A stretch of 64,000 bases of DNA from NCBI GenBank assembly GCA_028583405.1, contig CM053247.1, positions 7,646,058 to 7,710,057 of the forward strand, read 5' to 3'. Under the pieces are notes generated by a model. It was not told the DNA's origin. It worked only from the letters and a program-made list of their open reading frames with translations, and ran no database searches. This DNA comes from Pogonophryne albipinna. Taxonomy: Eukaryota > Chordata > Actinopteri > Perciformes > Artedidraconidae. The position numbers and the translations under genes were made by a program. How positions within the stretch are numbered: position 1 is the first letter of the stretch; every line of letters starts with the position of its first letter. Shown here piece after piece: positions 36,301-45,061 of the stretch.

Positions 36301-36693
36301 CAGGCTACCGTATAATAAGTAGCCTAATACCATACGCACGCAGTTCCTACCAAATAAAAGTTCGTTTTTTGCTAACTATATCAACGAGAGGCGGTTGAGT
36401 TTCATTTAAACGCTAATATCATTTTGTAATCCAGGACATGGCAGCCGGTAGTAATGGTGACCGACTGACCGGGGACCTGTGGGGGTGAATCCTGAGGAGC
36501 AGAGAGCAGGCAGCCGCTCCCCGGCCAGACCACCGTGGAGCAGTCGGTAGAAGACGGAGACAGTCCGGGTCACTCACCAGATGAAAAGCAGAATGGCTCC
36601 GTTCAGGCTCCACTTCAGAGAGCCGAGCTTAACGCTCTGGATCCGGACCAATTTGTTGGTTTCATACTGACACAGAACTCCGCAGCACGGCAT
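24341..36693 (-). CDS. p2rx7: P2X purinoceptor 7 (ATP-gated cation channel), 13 exons
   Basis: Exons (minus strand): 36693-36578, 34210-34063, 33494-33423, 33306-33234, 31541-31445, 30324-30244, 29842-29707, 28480-28344, 27881-27791, 26522-26457, 25554-25450, 25358-25251, 24838-24341. All have AG acceptors and GT donors and add to 1,728 bases: 575 residues plus stop, close to the usual ~595. P2X receptors are plasma-membrane trimers opened by extracellular ATP. Visible: N-terminal YETNK, TM1 (about 29-46), K61/K63 in TKVKG, T180 and K184 in NFTVLIK, N285-F286-R287, K304 in the ATP site, ten ectodomain cysteines (110, 120, 126, 143, 153, 159, 211, 219, 253, 262), and TM2 (about 323-349) with G331-S332-T333 and D345. 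The long last exon has the cysteine-rich ballast (C451, C453, C456, C467, C468, C475), which marks P2X7 among P2X proteins. The cysteine cluster after TM2 is reduced to C352 and CVLC at 375-378. The exon 3 donor (GTGCTC) is weak. No p2rx4 neighbour is seen. Confidence 0.95.
25555..26456. other. p2rx7 intron 10
   Basis: AT-rich intron sequence. A fragment near 25,895-25,930 resembles the 'aggggacctt' MITE interior ('ctttgggatttt', 'gaccattta'). Nothing else recognised. Confidence 0.5.
26523..27790. other. p2rx7 intron 9
   Basis: Unique-looking AT-rich intron sequence; no repeat or RNA gene recognised. Confidence 0.5.
29003..29366. mobile_element. MITE copy in p2rx7 intron 7, inverted relative to 6,981 copy
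   Basis: Contains, in reverse order, the same blocks as 6,981-7,472: 'gcatgtaaatggtctgcaaa', 'tccattgg', 'taacataatgacatcat' and 'agcataatgtt' at the end. Diverged and without a clear target duplication. Confidence 0.6.
30590..31012. mobile_element. MITE copy in p2rx7 intron 5
   Basis: Shares 'ggcatgtaaatggtctgcaa' and a terminal 'cacaaaatacaaatatgaac' block followed by 'catatgtcccctttaag' with the other copies of this family. The middle is rearranged: near 30,410-30,480 and 30,710-30,790 a related segment (crossing 'gctaaatgctacact') occurs in opposite orientations. Confidence 0.5.
31060..31400. mobile_element. Related MITE fragment, opposite orientation
   Basis: Begins 'aagaggacatatcattctca' and 'gttcaggttcatatttg', the mirror of the end of the previous copy, so two related elements lie head to head in this intron. 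No target duplication was resolved. Confidence 0.45.
31966..32130. repeat. 'ggtggaaagtaactaagta' MITE fragment
   Basis: 'gcggtggaaagtaactaag' then 'tacatttact' and 'tctactacacttcagaggga' are the start of a very common fish non-autonomous element. Another fragment of it lies at about 36,935-37,090. Only one end is present here. Confidence 0.6.
32453..32762. repeat. Inverted repeat in p2rx7 intron 4
   Basis: 'gatgcacacagctgggacc' with the following 'gcttgttgatgttc' is mirrored at about 32,707-32,762. Arms of about 50 bp with several mismatches surround about 200 bp. Weaker similarity extends outward on both sides. Probably a MITE remnant of unknown family. Confidence 0.55.
34625..34715 (-). 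repeat. LINE/SINE 3' tail fragment
   Basis: (TAA)n followed by 'tttagcgcttttacaggtgc' and 'gacgctttacatat' is the reverse complement of an L2-like 3' end with its microsatellite tail. Confidence 0.5.
34777..35901. mobile_element. TTAA-flanked non-autonomous element in p2rx7 intron 1
   Basis: Inverted ends AGGGGGGGTAGGTAAGTTTC and its complement (with 'gaaaccggctcgag' just inside) are bounded by TTAA at 34,773-34,776 and 35,902-35,905. TTAA targets are used by piggyBac and Kolobok superfamilies; which one cannot be told without a transposase. A second element is nested at 35,010-35,426. Confidence 0.8.
35010..35426. mobile_element. Nested MITE with ~60-bp inverted repeats
   Basis: Both ends begin GGGGGTTATTCCCTATC and remain complementary for about 60 bases with one mismatch. 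The flanks read 'gtat' and 'atag', which allow a 2-bp AT or TA target duplication. It interrupts the TTAA element and is therefore younger. No coding sequence. Confidence 0.8.
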
Positions 36694-36950
36694 GCTGTTG
36701 CTGTTTCAGGGTGCTTTCTGTAGCGGAGGAGGAGAGGAATCTCGGACTCACTGCTTGACTCTTCTTCCTGTGTGCACGCGGTCACGTGTCCAGACTCCTG
36801 CAAGCTGCAACTGCTCAACTACATCACTGCAGCTGCAGCATTCCACTGAAACTGAGCGAAAAAGGCTAGAAAAACAACCAAATACAGCAGCATTTATCTT
36901 ATTAATGAATGCGCACATGTGTTACACACAGTGTAGGAAAGTAACTTAAG
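36694..36950 (-). promoter_or_regulatory. Probable p2rx7 5' flank / promoter region
   Basis: Sequence directly upstream of the p2rx7 start codon. It is GC-richer than the introns and has no repeat identified. No TATA box is obvious; the transcription start cannot be placed. Confidence 0.35.
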
Positions 36951-37163
36951 TAGATTTACTCAAGTAGGCCGACTGAACACATTTCAAGTGTTTTACCTAA
37001 GTATTTTCTTTCTTTGCCACATATTCTACTCCACTACACATTCAAAGGGAAATATTGTAGATCTTACTGCACTACATTTATTTTTACAGCTTTAGTGACT
37101 TTAAAGATTCAAATTTTGACATAAAAAAACTTTAAAAAGATTATGTTTTCATAAAGATGAAAG

Positions 37164-37459
37164 CAGGGCCGGCCCTAGACTTTTGGGGGCCCTAAGCGAG
37201 CTTTGGCTTGGGGGCCCCCCTCACTCTAGCGCGTTCTCACTACACACAACACGGAACCAACTTTTGTCTTATGATGTTAGCATAAGCACACATATTGTAT
37301 GAATAAGCATGTAAACACTGTGGACCTAACCTCCTCTAGGGGTTCCTCACCTCAAGATTTTTTTAAAATATTGAAGTTAAAAGCATACATCTGGTGCACT
37401 TTGAGAGCAAAATTAAGAGATCTATGGATACATCTCTCAACACCCATATGAAACAGAAC
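37164..37459. mobile_element. 5' part of a DNA element (CAGGGCCGGCCCTAGAC end), cut by a copia LTR
   Basis: Starts with a hAT-style terminus and a G/C-rich subterminus. It continues into the 'ctggtgcactttgagagcaa' cassette also found at 21.4-21.9 and 43.2-43.7 kb. It breaks off at 37,459 exactly where the copia LTR begins; in the uninterrupted copies the cassette continues past 'gaaacagaactg'. Confidence 0.6.
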
Positions 37460-37672
37460 TGTTAACATTCAGGTAAATGTGTTACCAATTTGTGTTATTT
37501 GTTGTGTACCGGAACCAATAGCATAACAGGTTAAAGGTCATGATGGGTATAAATAAAGCCACGCCTCCAATGGGAGAGTCCGTTGAATGAAAAGCCACTG
37601 TCTCTGATGTTTCGTTATTCTCCGCTTATTTGGATGCTAAACAGCAATGAAATGATGCTTACTCTGCTAACA
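37460..37672 (+). repeat. Ty1/copia 5' LTR
   Basis: A 213-bp segment starting TGTTAACATT and ending ctgctaaca. It contains a TATA box (TATAAATA at about 37,548-37,555) and is followed at once by the primer binding site. The matching 3' LTR is not in the window. Confidence 0.7.
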
Positions 37673-37686
37673 GGTTATGGGCCCAG
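37673..37686 (+). other. Primer binding site, initiator tRNA-Met anticodon arm type
   Basis: GGTTATGGGCCCAG is complementary to the anticodon stem-loop of vertebrate initiator tRNA-Met. Internal (half-tRNA) priming of this kind is known for Ty1/copia elements. Confidence 0.7.
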
Positions 37687-37776
37687 AGACACCCAAATAA
37701 GTATTTCCGGCGTTTGTCCAACGATGGAAAGTCGCAACGTAGCACGTGTGGTGGATTAGCAAACTAAGCTAACGCC

Positions 37777-38126
37777 ATGAGCAGGTTGGGCGCAGGTTCC
37801 AGTAGCCGCTGGTCTCGGCTAGTGTTTGACGGGGATGAAAAGAACTATGAACTGTGGGAGACGAAATTCTTGGGCCATCTTCACTTACAGGGACTGAAGA
37901 ATACTATTTTAAGGAGTCCTACGGACATAATTGAGGAAGATGAAGAGGCGGACGATGAAGGGAAAAATGAAGAGGCTTATGCAGAGCTTATCCAATTTCT
38001 TGATGACAAAAGTGTGTCCCTTGTAATGAGGCAGGCGGCGGATAATGGTCGGCAGGCATTGAAGATTTTAAGAGACTATTATGCTGGCACAGGTAAACCA
38101 CGTATTATCAGCCTATATACCAGTGG
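37777..38126 (+). pseudogene. Ty1/copia gag N-terminal fragment
   Basis: The frame starts with ATG 90 bases after the primer binding site and encodes about 116 residues typical of copia-type Gag (FDGDEKNYELWETKFLGHL; later AYAELIQFLDDKS and ALKILRDYYAGTGKPR). It ends abruptly at 38,126, where a different element starting CAGTGGTGTAGCTG was inserted; the rest of the annotated frame is read-through. Protease, integrase and reverse transcriptase are absent. A dead fragment. Confidence 0.72.
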
Positions 38127-38400
38127 TGTAGCTGTGGGTGGGCCCGGGTGGGCCTGGGCCCACGTCTGGCCCACCCACAGCCAATCAGCGCTTCATAGCG
38201 CAGAGCCGGGAAGCCCAGAAGGAAGTGCCACAAACTGCAGTTCATCTAGTGGCCGACAGGGGATGGATGCAAAAAGGAGCAATTCCCATAGACCCCCATG
38301 TTAAAATGCCCAACTTTACAGCAGAAATAAACATGTTTCTAGCCTGGATCCAATAAAACTTATTCTGGATATAGTTAGATTCCACCTTCATGACAATGGA
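38127..38400. mobile_element. DNA-element terminus plus repeat shared with 44.4 kb
   Basis: Starts CAGTGGTGTAGCTGTGGGTG, hAT-like in form. From about 38,205 it carries a segment ('gaaggaagtgccaca', 'aaaggagcaattcccataga') that recurs at 44,440-44,640. The other terminus could not be found. Confidence 0.5.
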
Positions 38401-38506
38401 ATAGGGAGTGCATTTTTTTCCGTGAGTTTTTATAGTAAGTAAAGTAACTTTTGCCGTGAGTGAATGAGCGAGGGGGCGGGGCAGTTTACACACACGCAGC
38501 TGCTAC

Positions 38507-38797
38507 ATGCAGCAACACACACACATGGAGGAGATGGCAGAGAGAACGCGCTCCGAGGTGTGGTTAAACTATAGCCGTGTCGATGTGGACAATACTCGTT
38601 ACCAAAAGTGGAATAAGAGTTTAGCATGTAAGGGCGGTAACACGAGCAATTTGTCTAAACATTTAGCAAAAGTGCACCACATTCAGACGGAGAAATGCAC
38701 CGGGTTCGACTGTCTTTCTAGTAGCTCTGTCGCCCCATCCACGAGTAACGTTTCCACGTCAGGTGTTATGTATGCTAGCAGCAACACACGGAGTTAA
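38507..38797 (+). pseudogene. ZBED/hAT transposase N-terminal fragment with damaged BED finger
   Basis: A 96-codon frame matches the N-terminus of ZBED-type hAT transposases (RSEVWLNYSRVDVDN, GGNTSNLSKHLAKVHH). In the family a CxxC pair precedes the GGNTSNL segment; here those positions read Y and W (RYQKWNKSLACK), so the zinc site is broken while the distal histidines remain. The rest of the transposase is missing; the sequence to about 39,065 includes 'ggaccggatcgataag', typical of the same elements. Confidence 0.65.
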
Positions 38798-39060
38798 CTA
38801 CATTATACAAACATGGGTTAATGATTAGAGGTAACTGAGTTATTTATTTTGTTAAAGTTTCAGCTATTCTGTTTACAATTCTGTCATCACATTATTTAAT
38901 ACGATTTGTTAAAACATTGTTGTTTCTTTTGATGTGAAATATTATGTATTTAATTGAAATAAAAAGCAATGTTAGTTTTGTTCACAATTTGTTTATTTAG
39001 TTTACCTTGTTTTTTTCTCCAAAAGAACCGATAAAAGTAATGTTAAAGGACCGGATCGAT

Positions 39061-39400
39061 AAGACTTAGACATAGACATACTTTATTGTCATTTCAACAA
39101 GACACAGAGTGTACTATTAAAATGAAATTTCGTTGTACTGGCTTACAGGAACAGGACAATATAAAAACTTGCTAAAATTGTACATATAAATAAATAATAG
39201 TGACGTGGTGCTGATAAAATTAAAGATAAAGTGTGTGTTTAAAATATAAAGACTTACTATACATATAAATAAAATAGACATACTATATAAAAAACATGTG
39301 CTCTTTACACAGCGTAATGTAATCTTTATGTTACTGGTCTACTTGCTGTTCAGCAGTCTGATGGCTTGGGGGAAAAAGCTAGCGACAGTGCCCCCCTAAC
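39061..39400 (-). mobile_element. LINE 3' fragment
   Basis: On the minus strand, about 39,352-39,386 encodes SFFPQAIRLLNS, the characteristic C-terminus of a fish LINE reverse transcriptase. It is followed by a short 3' UTR ending in 'aataaagtatgtctatgtc' repeats. The fragment at 59.7-60.4 kb ends with a similar motif (DSFFPRAI). Confidence 0.6.
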
Positions 39401-39483
39401 ACTGACCTCTGACCCCCCTGTGGCCCCCCTAACAATGAAAAGTTTTTTTTTTTTTTTTAAATGTATATTTTCTGGTACTCGGT

Positions 39484-40350
39484 TTGCCAAATACCGCAGG
39501 ATTTTGTTGCTGTAATGTGAGAAGGAAGGAATCTGGGTGTGATCCAGATAACAACCTGTTCTTCACTGCAAACATAGCTGCTACAACCCGCTGCTGCAGA
39601 TACACGCTTTACAACATCAGGAGGATACGTCCCCAGCTGACCCAGAAAGCCACGCAGGTTCTGGTCCAGACTCTCGTCATCTCACGCCTAGACTACTGCA
39701 ACTCCCTCCTGGCTGGTCTACCTGCATGTGCCATCCGACCTCTGCAGCTCATCCAGAATGCAGCGGCTCGTCTGGTGTTCAACCTTCCTAAATTTTCCCA
39801 CACCACGCCGCTCCTCCGCTCCCTTCACTGGCTTCCGGTAACTGCTAGAATCCACTTCAAGACACTGGTACTTACGTACCATGCTGCGAATGGATCTGGC
39901 CCTTCCTACATCCAGGACATGGTTAAACCGTATACCCCAGCGCGTGCACTCCACTCTGCATCAACCAAACAGCTCGCTGCACCCTCGCTGCGAAGGCGAC
40001 CCAAGTTCCCATCAGCAAAAACACGTGGGTTTGCTATCCTGGCTCCAAAATGGTGGAATGAGCTCCCCATTGACATCAGGACAGCAGAAAGCTTACACAC
40101 CTTCCAGACTGAAAACTCATCTCTTTCGACTCCACTTCGAGCAATAGAACTATTAACAAAGCACTTATATACTAACAAAGGACTGGCTTATCTAAAGCAA
40201 GTTGAGTAGCACTTGAAATGTTTTTGCTCTATGAAACCTGATGTACTTATATGATTCTGTTTTCTTCAAGGTTGTACTTTGTTGGTCGAACGCACTTATT
40301 GTAAGTCGCTTTGGATAAAAGCGTCAGCTAAATGCAATGTAATGTAATAT
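39484..40350 (+). mobile_element. L2-like LINE, 3' part of reverse transcriptase
   Basis: The frame 39,484-40,209 encodes the C-terminal part of a LINE polyprotein (LDYCNSLLAGLPACAIRPLQ, IQNAAARLVFNLP, LHWLPVTARIHFKTL). The sequence then ends in 'taagtcgctttggataaaag' and a repeated aatgtaatgta tail, the L2-type 3' end. It is 5'-truncated and starts in a diverged region. The hAT element that follows inserted in its AT tail. Confidence 0.8.
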
Positions 40351-40367
40351 ATATATATATATATATA

Positions 40368-41166
40368 CAGGGGTGCACATCACTTTTTTGCCCTGGTTCT
40401 CAAAGGAGCACCTGGAGATGTTGCTTGGTGCTCATCCTTAAAATGAAATAAACCGTAACTTTTGAGGGGGTCTTGACTTTATTTGCCAGACACACGGCAC
40501 TGAACACACATGCAGAGGTGAACACACAACACACATGCAGAGGTGAACACAAGACAACATTAGCACGACCAGTAATCCTACAAGCCGTCATCACTACCCT
40601 CCTCACTTCCCTCCTGACTGCTCTCCTCACTGTCTTCCTCTCTGTCAGACATGGTAGCTGATGATGTAGGCCTACTACTTTCTCTCTGGTTGAGTCTGCG
40701 ATTAGCTGCTTGCATCCACAAGTCAACAGCTGGTTTTGGGTCGAAAGTCTCTGTTGGGTCGAAAGTGGATTACATCCACTTAGAGAAGTGGATGTAATCA
40801 AATAAGTATGTGAACATAACCAATAACCTACCATAGCCAATAACAAATGAATGTAACTTATTTTATTTATGTTGTTCATTCATATCTTATTTTACCTAAC
40901 ATTTATTTATTAATGCATTTTTTTTATCTTTCCAGTTTTAAAGGATATTTTTGGTTACTGTCCTATAGTATACATTGGAATGATTTCAAACCTGTTTATC
41001 CCCATAACTATAAAGGAGTGCCTTGGAAATATGTGTTTACATAAATTGTGACCAAACCGTTTGAACTTAGACTAAAGTTAACTATCTAAACACTTTTTCA
41101 AATGACACGGTGCTCTTTTTTTGGCGGAGGTGCGCATGCGCACCTGCTCACCAGTTATGTGCAGCC

Positions 41167-41169
<3 letters not shown>
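40368..41169. mobile_element. Non-autonomous hAT element with 8-bp TSD
   Basis: Ends CAGGGGTGCACATCAC and GTTATGTGCAGCCCTG are inverted repeats with two mismatches, flanked by tatatata at 40,360-40,367 and 41,170-41,177. The interior includes a 14-bp-arm hairpin at 40,768-40,799 and, near 41,050-41,095, the 'gtgaccaaaccgtttga' cassette seen at 21.7 and 43.5 kb. The right terminus also occurs inside the 20,016 and 62,955 elements. Confidence 0.85.
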
Positions 41170-41210
<41 letters not shown>

Positions 41211-41733
41211 GAAAACTAGATATAGGGTCATTTTCTGTCAATAGCAGTTTCAACTATCTTTTTTTGGAAATTAAAATACTATATATAAATATATACATAG
41301 GTACTTGGCAAATGAATAATAATAATATATGCATAATTGCATATAAACATTGTGAACACTTATTTTCAAGTGGCTTTTTTCACATTCATATGTTCACGCT
41401 GTGGTTTGGAACTGCTTTTGAATGTTATTAGGCATTTTCTTATGGAAAATGTTGTGCATAATCAGTACTGTTTTAAGCTGTACTATGTCACCACATTTTA
41501 ATAGATTGAGTTTTTTTAAATATGGGAGTTGTGTGTTCATATTTACCAACACCACAGGCTATTCGTAATACTTTTTTTTGGGATGTTATTATTTTTTGTA
41601 GATTTGTTGAGTACGTGTTTCCCCATATTTCGGAGCAGTAGTAAAGGTAAGGCAGAAATAGACTGTTATAAAGAGTATCTTTTCTTCAAGAATGTTCTTA
41701 GTATGATACAAAATACCTATTGTTTTTGACAGT

Positions 41734-42000
41734 TTAGTCTCTACATAATTGATTATGGTGCTTCCAATTGAGTTTTTCGTCAACAAGCAGTCCTAAAAAT
41801 GTACATGCACCAACTTTTTCTATCTCTGTATTGCAAATCCGTATAATGCAGTCATTTCTACTCTCAGACTTCGTATTGAATAACATGTAATTTGTTTTGG
41901 CCACATTAAGGGATAATTTATTAACTGCCAACCAGTTACATACATTTTTTAATTCTGCATTCACAATTTTAACAAGATTGCAAAGATTATGATGGGAGCA
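41734..42000 (-). pseudogene. LINE reverse-transcriptase fragment
   Basis: A 76-codon frame with WLAVNKLSLNVAKTNYMLF and ACTFLGLLVDEKLNWKHH, the conserved segment just after the RT catalytic site in several LINE clades. It is truncated on both sides. Confidence 0.6.
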
Positions 42001-43190
42001 GAGAATTCAAAGTTCAGGTTCAGCCTCAATATATTTGGGGAGAATTCAAATGAGCCGTCTTTATTTGTAGACAGCCAAGCCCCCCTCCTGTGTTCGCAGT
42101 GGCGTTTCTATATGTACAAAAGTGGTGGGGCACAAAAAACGTAGATGTCTATAAGCTTCTGCAGTGAGGTTCATGGCTGGCGAGGCACTGGCACTGACTC
42201 TTCAGGTTTACAAATATTATATTTTGACCTAAATCAAAATATAATATTATTTGCAAAAGCTTTTTTGGTCTGATGCTTCAATTAATTTTAAACAGACAGT
42301 TCAACAAAAGGATACCCAAAAAATGTAATTTTATCATTTAAATATTGAATTGTTCTCTCTTAGTAAGATCCCATTTTCAATAAAATTGCGGTCTTACCTT
42401 GACTTGAAGATGAAGTCCATTTGCCTATCCTTCTGGACAAAAATCTCTTACTTTTTTGTAAAAGTCCTCCTTATCTTCTTGTAGTTTCAAAAGTCTATCA
42501 TAAATCTAATCGATAGATTTATGATTAGAAAATTATAAAAGTAGGGTAGACATGTGGATATTATCCGGCTGAACAAAACGTGCATTTATCTAACAGCTAC
42601 GTTTCCCACAGATCTTATTTTGAGCTATTTTCTAAAATCCCATGGAGAAATCTCATTGCTTTTTTGTGGAGGGAAGCCATGCGCAGCTTACTTCCGGGTT
42701 TTAGGACGCCTCACTGCAGCTCTCTCGTCTCCTCTTCACACACCACACTTTTCGCGGCACACGTACTTACAGCCAATCAGCTCTGAACTATGTGAGATGA
42801 CGTATGGTGGAGATGGCAGCTCAGTGCCCCTATGGTCATTATTTTTTTGCCACACACATTAAATAGGACAATACTCTGAGCATGCGCTGTGTAGTTTTTA
42901 TAGTCACCGTTCACTTAGACAGTGAGAGGGAGGGGCATGATCGGGTTTTGTCCCACATGGCTCTAAACAGCTCAATAGGCACACACTGTAGACACTAATT
43001 AGAAGAACACAGACTAAAACAGCAATGTACAGACGAATCAGATGATTAAACATGATCTTAAAATATATGTTATATATTTTGTTATTTATTTTTTCGTTGA
43101 CAACCCAACGATCACTCATTGGCTGACAGCCAATGAGTGACGTCTGAGGAAAATGAAAAATGTAAATTAAACATTGTTGAGAAAATGCTG
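42001..43190. other. Probable DNA-element remnants
   Basis: A hAT-style start, CAGTGGCGTTTCTATATG, occurs at about 42,106, but no matching end was found. A perfect palindrome with 12-bp arms around 'atcga' lies at 42,496-42,524. The short frames at 42.55-43.28 kb carry no recognisable motif. Confidence 0.35.
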
Positions 43191-43204
43191 CATCTCTTGC
43201 ATTT

Positions 43205-43660
43205 ATTGTTAAAAGCATCAATCTGGTGCACTTTGAGAGCAACATTAGGAGATCTATGGATACATCTCTCAACACCCAGATGAAACAGAACTGTAAACAG
43301 ATTTACTTTTTCTTTATGGATATTTTACAAATCACTCCCCTTTCAAACTGTATTCTTGTTTTACTGCCATATAGTATTTCATAACTGTTTTTCCTTTATT
43401 CTCTTATTTTTTGTATAACTATAGTGATCATATGAAGGTGTGCCGCGGAAATAATCTTTTGAATAATTTGTGACCAAACCGTTTGAGACCCACTGAGATA
43501 ACTTAGACTAAAGTAAACTATCTAAACACTCAGAGAGTCCTTTAGCTCACCTGAGCCTCTCAGTCTGAGAGGAGAGGACTCTCCTCCAGCTTGTTGTAGA
43601 ACAAACAGCTCCTTGTGCCCGTTAGTGCAGCTAGCTAACCAGATGCTAACAACACGGTCC
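43205..43660. repeat. Dispersed cassette shared with 21.4, 37.4 and 41.0 kb
   Basis: Contains 'ctggtgcactttgagagcaa', 'atggatattttacaaatcac', 'gtgaccaaaccgtttgagac' and 'aactatctaaacac', in the same order as at 21,440-21,850. Parts occur in elements with different termini. Confidence 0.75.
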
Positions 43661-43678
43661 CTGCTGCTGGCACCGGTC

Positions 43679-43738
43679 CCTCTCTCTCTCTCTCTCTCTC
43701 CCTCTCTCACACACACTAAATGCGCTATTTCCGCGCAC

Positions 43739-43816
<78 letters not shown>
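43679..43816. repeat. (TC)n and (CA)n microsatellites
   Basis: TC repeats at 43,679-43,707 and a pure CA run at about 43,735-43,816. Frames reading through them (CVCV, THTH) are not genes. Confidence 0.97.
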
Positions 43817-43820
<4 letters not shown>

Positions 43821-43916
43821 CCGAGCTTGAATGACACAAGCACACTTTTATTTCCATGCAACTCTCTGATTGGTCTGGTGTCTTGCCTCTGTTGCATTCA
43901 CTGAACACTGGAAATT

Positions 43917-44430
43917 ACAGTCCTGCCGTCCTCTCTAATGTCATGATGAGGTTCACGTAAAGCACGGTTAATGTATTATATTATTGAGGTAGAATTGTCC
44001 GGGGCTACAGAATTGTAGCTAACAATGTGGAATTTATTGGCTACATATTACACAGATTATGCACAGCGGGAGCAGCAATAACCGTCAAATAATAATTCAG
44101 ACAGGGGAGCTCCGCACCCCCTGCCCGCCGCTAGTGGGTGCTGCAGCGCCCTCAGCACCCCCCTTCCCGCGCCCATGCCAACATCCCCCATTTTCATCAC
44201 TTACAGCGCCCATCGTACAAGGCAAATGAAAAGTGTAACCGGGGTGAAAAGGGTGTTACATTTACTTAATTATGAATGTTGTTACATCAAGGCCGAAAAT
44301 TAGGATGAGCCCCAACGGTCAAAACATTTATTTTTTCTCCCAGAGCTGTCAGCGCGGCGCCTCCACAGATCTGGCGCCCTAGGCGAACATGGTTACGCTT
44401 GTCACTACCAAGCGGCAAACTCTGGGGAAG
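43917..44430. other. Terminus-like G/C-rich sequence, no gene
   Basis: Includes 'gcgcggcgcctcc' and 'ctggcgccctaggcg' near 44,350-44,385, reminiscent of the ends of the element that starts at 37,164 ('gggccctaagcgag'). No complete element could be delimited. Confidence 0.35.
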
Positions 44431-44439
44431 AGCCGGGAC

Positions 44440-44640
44440 GCCAATACGGAAGTGCCACACACTGCAGTTCATATATTGGCCGATAGGGACTGGCTGCAGA
44501 AAGGAGCAATTTCCATAGACCCCCATGTTAAAATGCCCAACTTTACAGCAGAAAAAAACATGTTTCTACCCATGGATGCAATAAATATTATTATGAATAT
44601 AGTTAGGTTCCACCTTCATGATTATGGATCTGTGAGTGAA
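44440..44640. repeat. Repeat shared with 38.2-38.4 kb
   Basis: 'gaagtgccacacactgcag', 'gaaaggagcaatttccatag' and 'gttaaaatgcccaactttac' match 38,220-38,400 in order. Boundaries uncertain. Confidence 0.7.
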
Positions 44641-45061
44641 TTGTTTTCTAACACGACCCTTTTATTTATATTAGGTCTTAAAGTGTTTGCATAAATTAGG
44701 ACGTGGTCACATTGAGTGACGGCTCTGTCAAGTGACTGCTGCTGCTAACTTCTCGTCTCTCTGCTAGCTGCTCCGTGAAGCTACTGGGACTCTGCCTGGT
44801 CAGCTCATCCAGGGAACACAACTTGAAGCCGGCCGTGGTTGTTTGTTCTTTATGCTTATATATCGGACTATTGTGACTCGCTCTGCGGTTAAAACAGACG
44901 GTGCATGCATGCGGTTTTACGGTAAGTGAAAATTGAGTACTTATTTATGTGTTAATGATTTTAATCGGCTACGTAATGAATGTTAAGGCTTGGTTTAGTG
45001 TGTAAGCGAGTGGTAGCTACATCGGTGCTAACGATGCTAATCGTAGCCTACAAGTTAAAAT
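44641..45061. other. No recognisable gene
   Basis: Unclassified sequence; 'ggttttacggtaagtgaaa' near 44,920 looks like a splice donor, possibly from a transcribed element. No frame. Confidence 0.35.

Noticed and set aside
36700..37160. A p2rx4 neighbour, often next to p2rx7 in vertebrates
   Set aside because: No P2X-like exon outside 24.3-36.7 kb on either strand.
37777..38304. Full 175-codon frame taken as one gene
   Set aside because: Only the first ~116 codons are copia Gag; the rest reads into the inserted CAGTGGTGTAGC element.
39484..40209. Host gene call for the 241-codon frame
   Set aside because: It is the C-terminal part of a LINE polyprotein followed by an L2-type tail.
42106..43190. 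Complete hAT element starting CAGTGGCGTTTC
   Set aside because: No matching inverted end or 8-bp duplication could be found.
43522..43908. Plus and minus frames of 73-128 codons with TH/CV runs
   Set aside because: Read-through of the (CA)n and (TC)n microsatellites.
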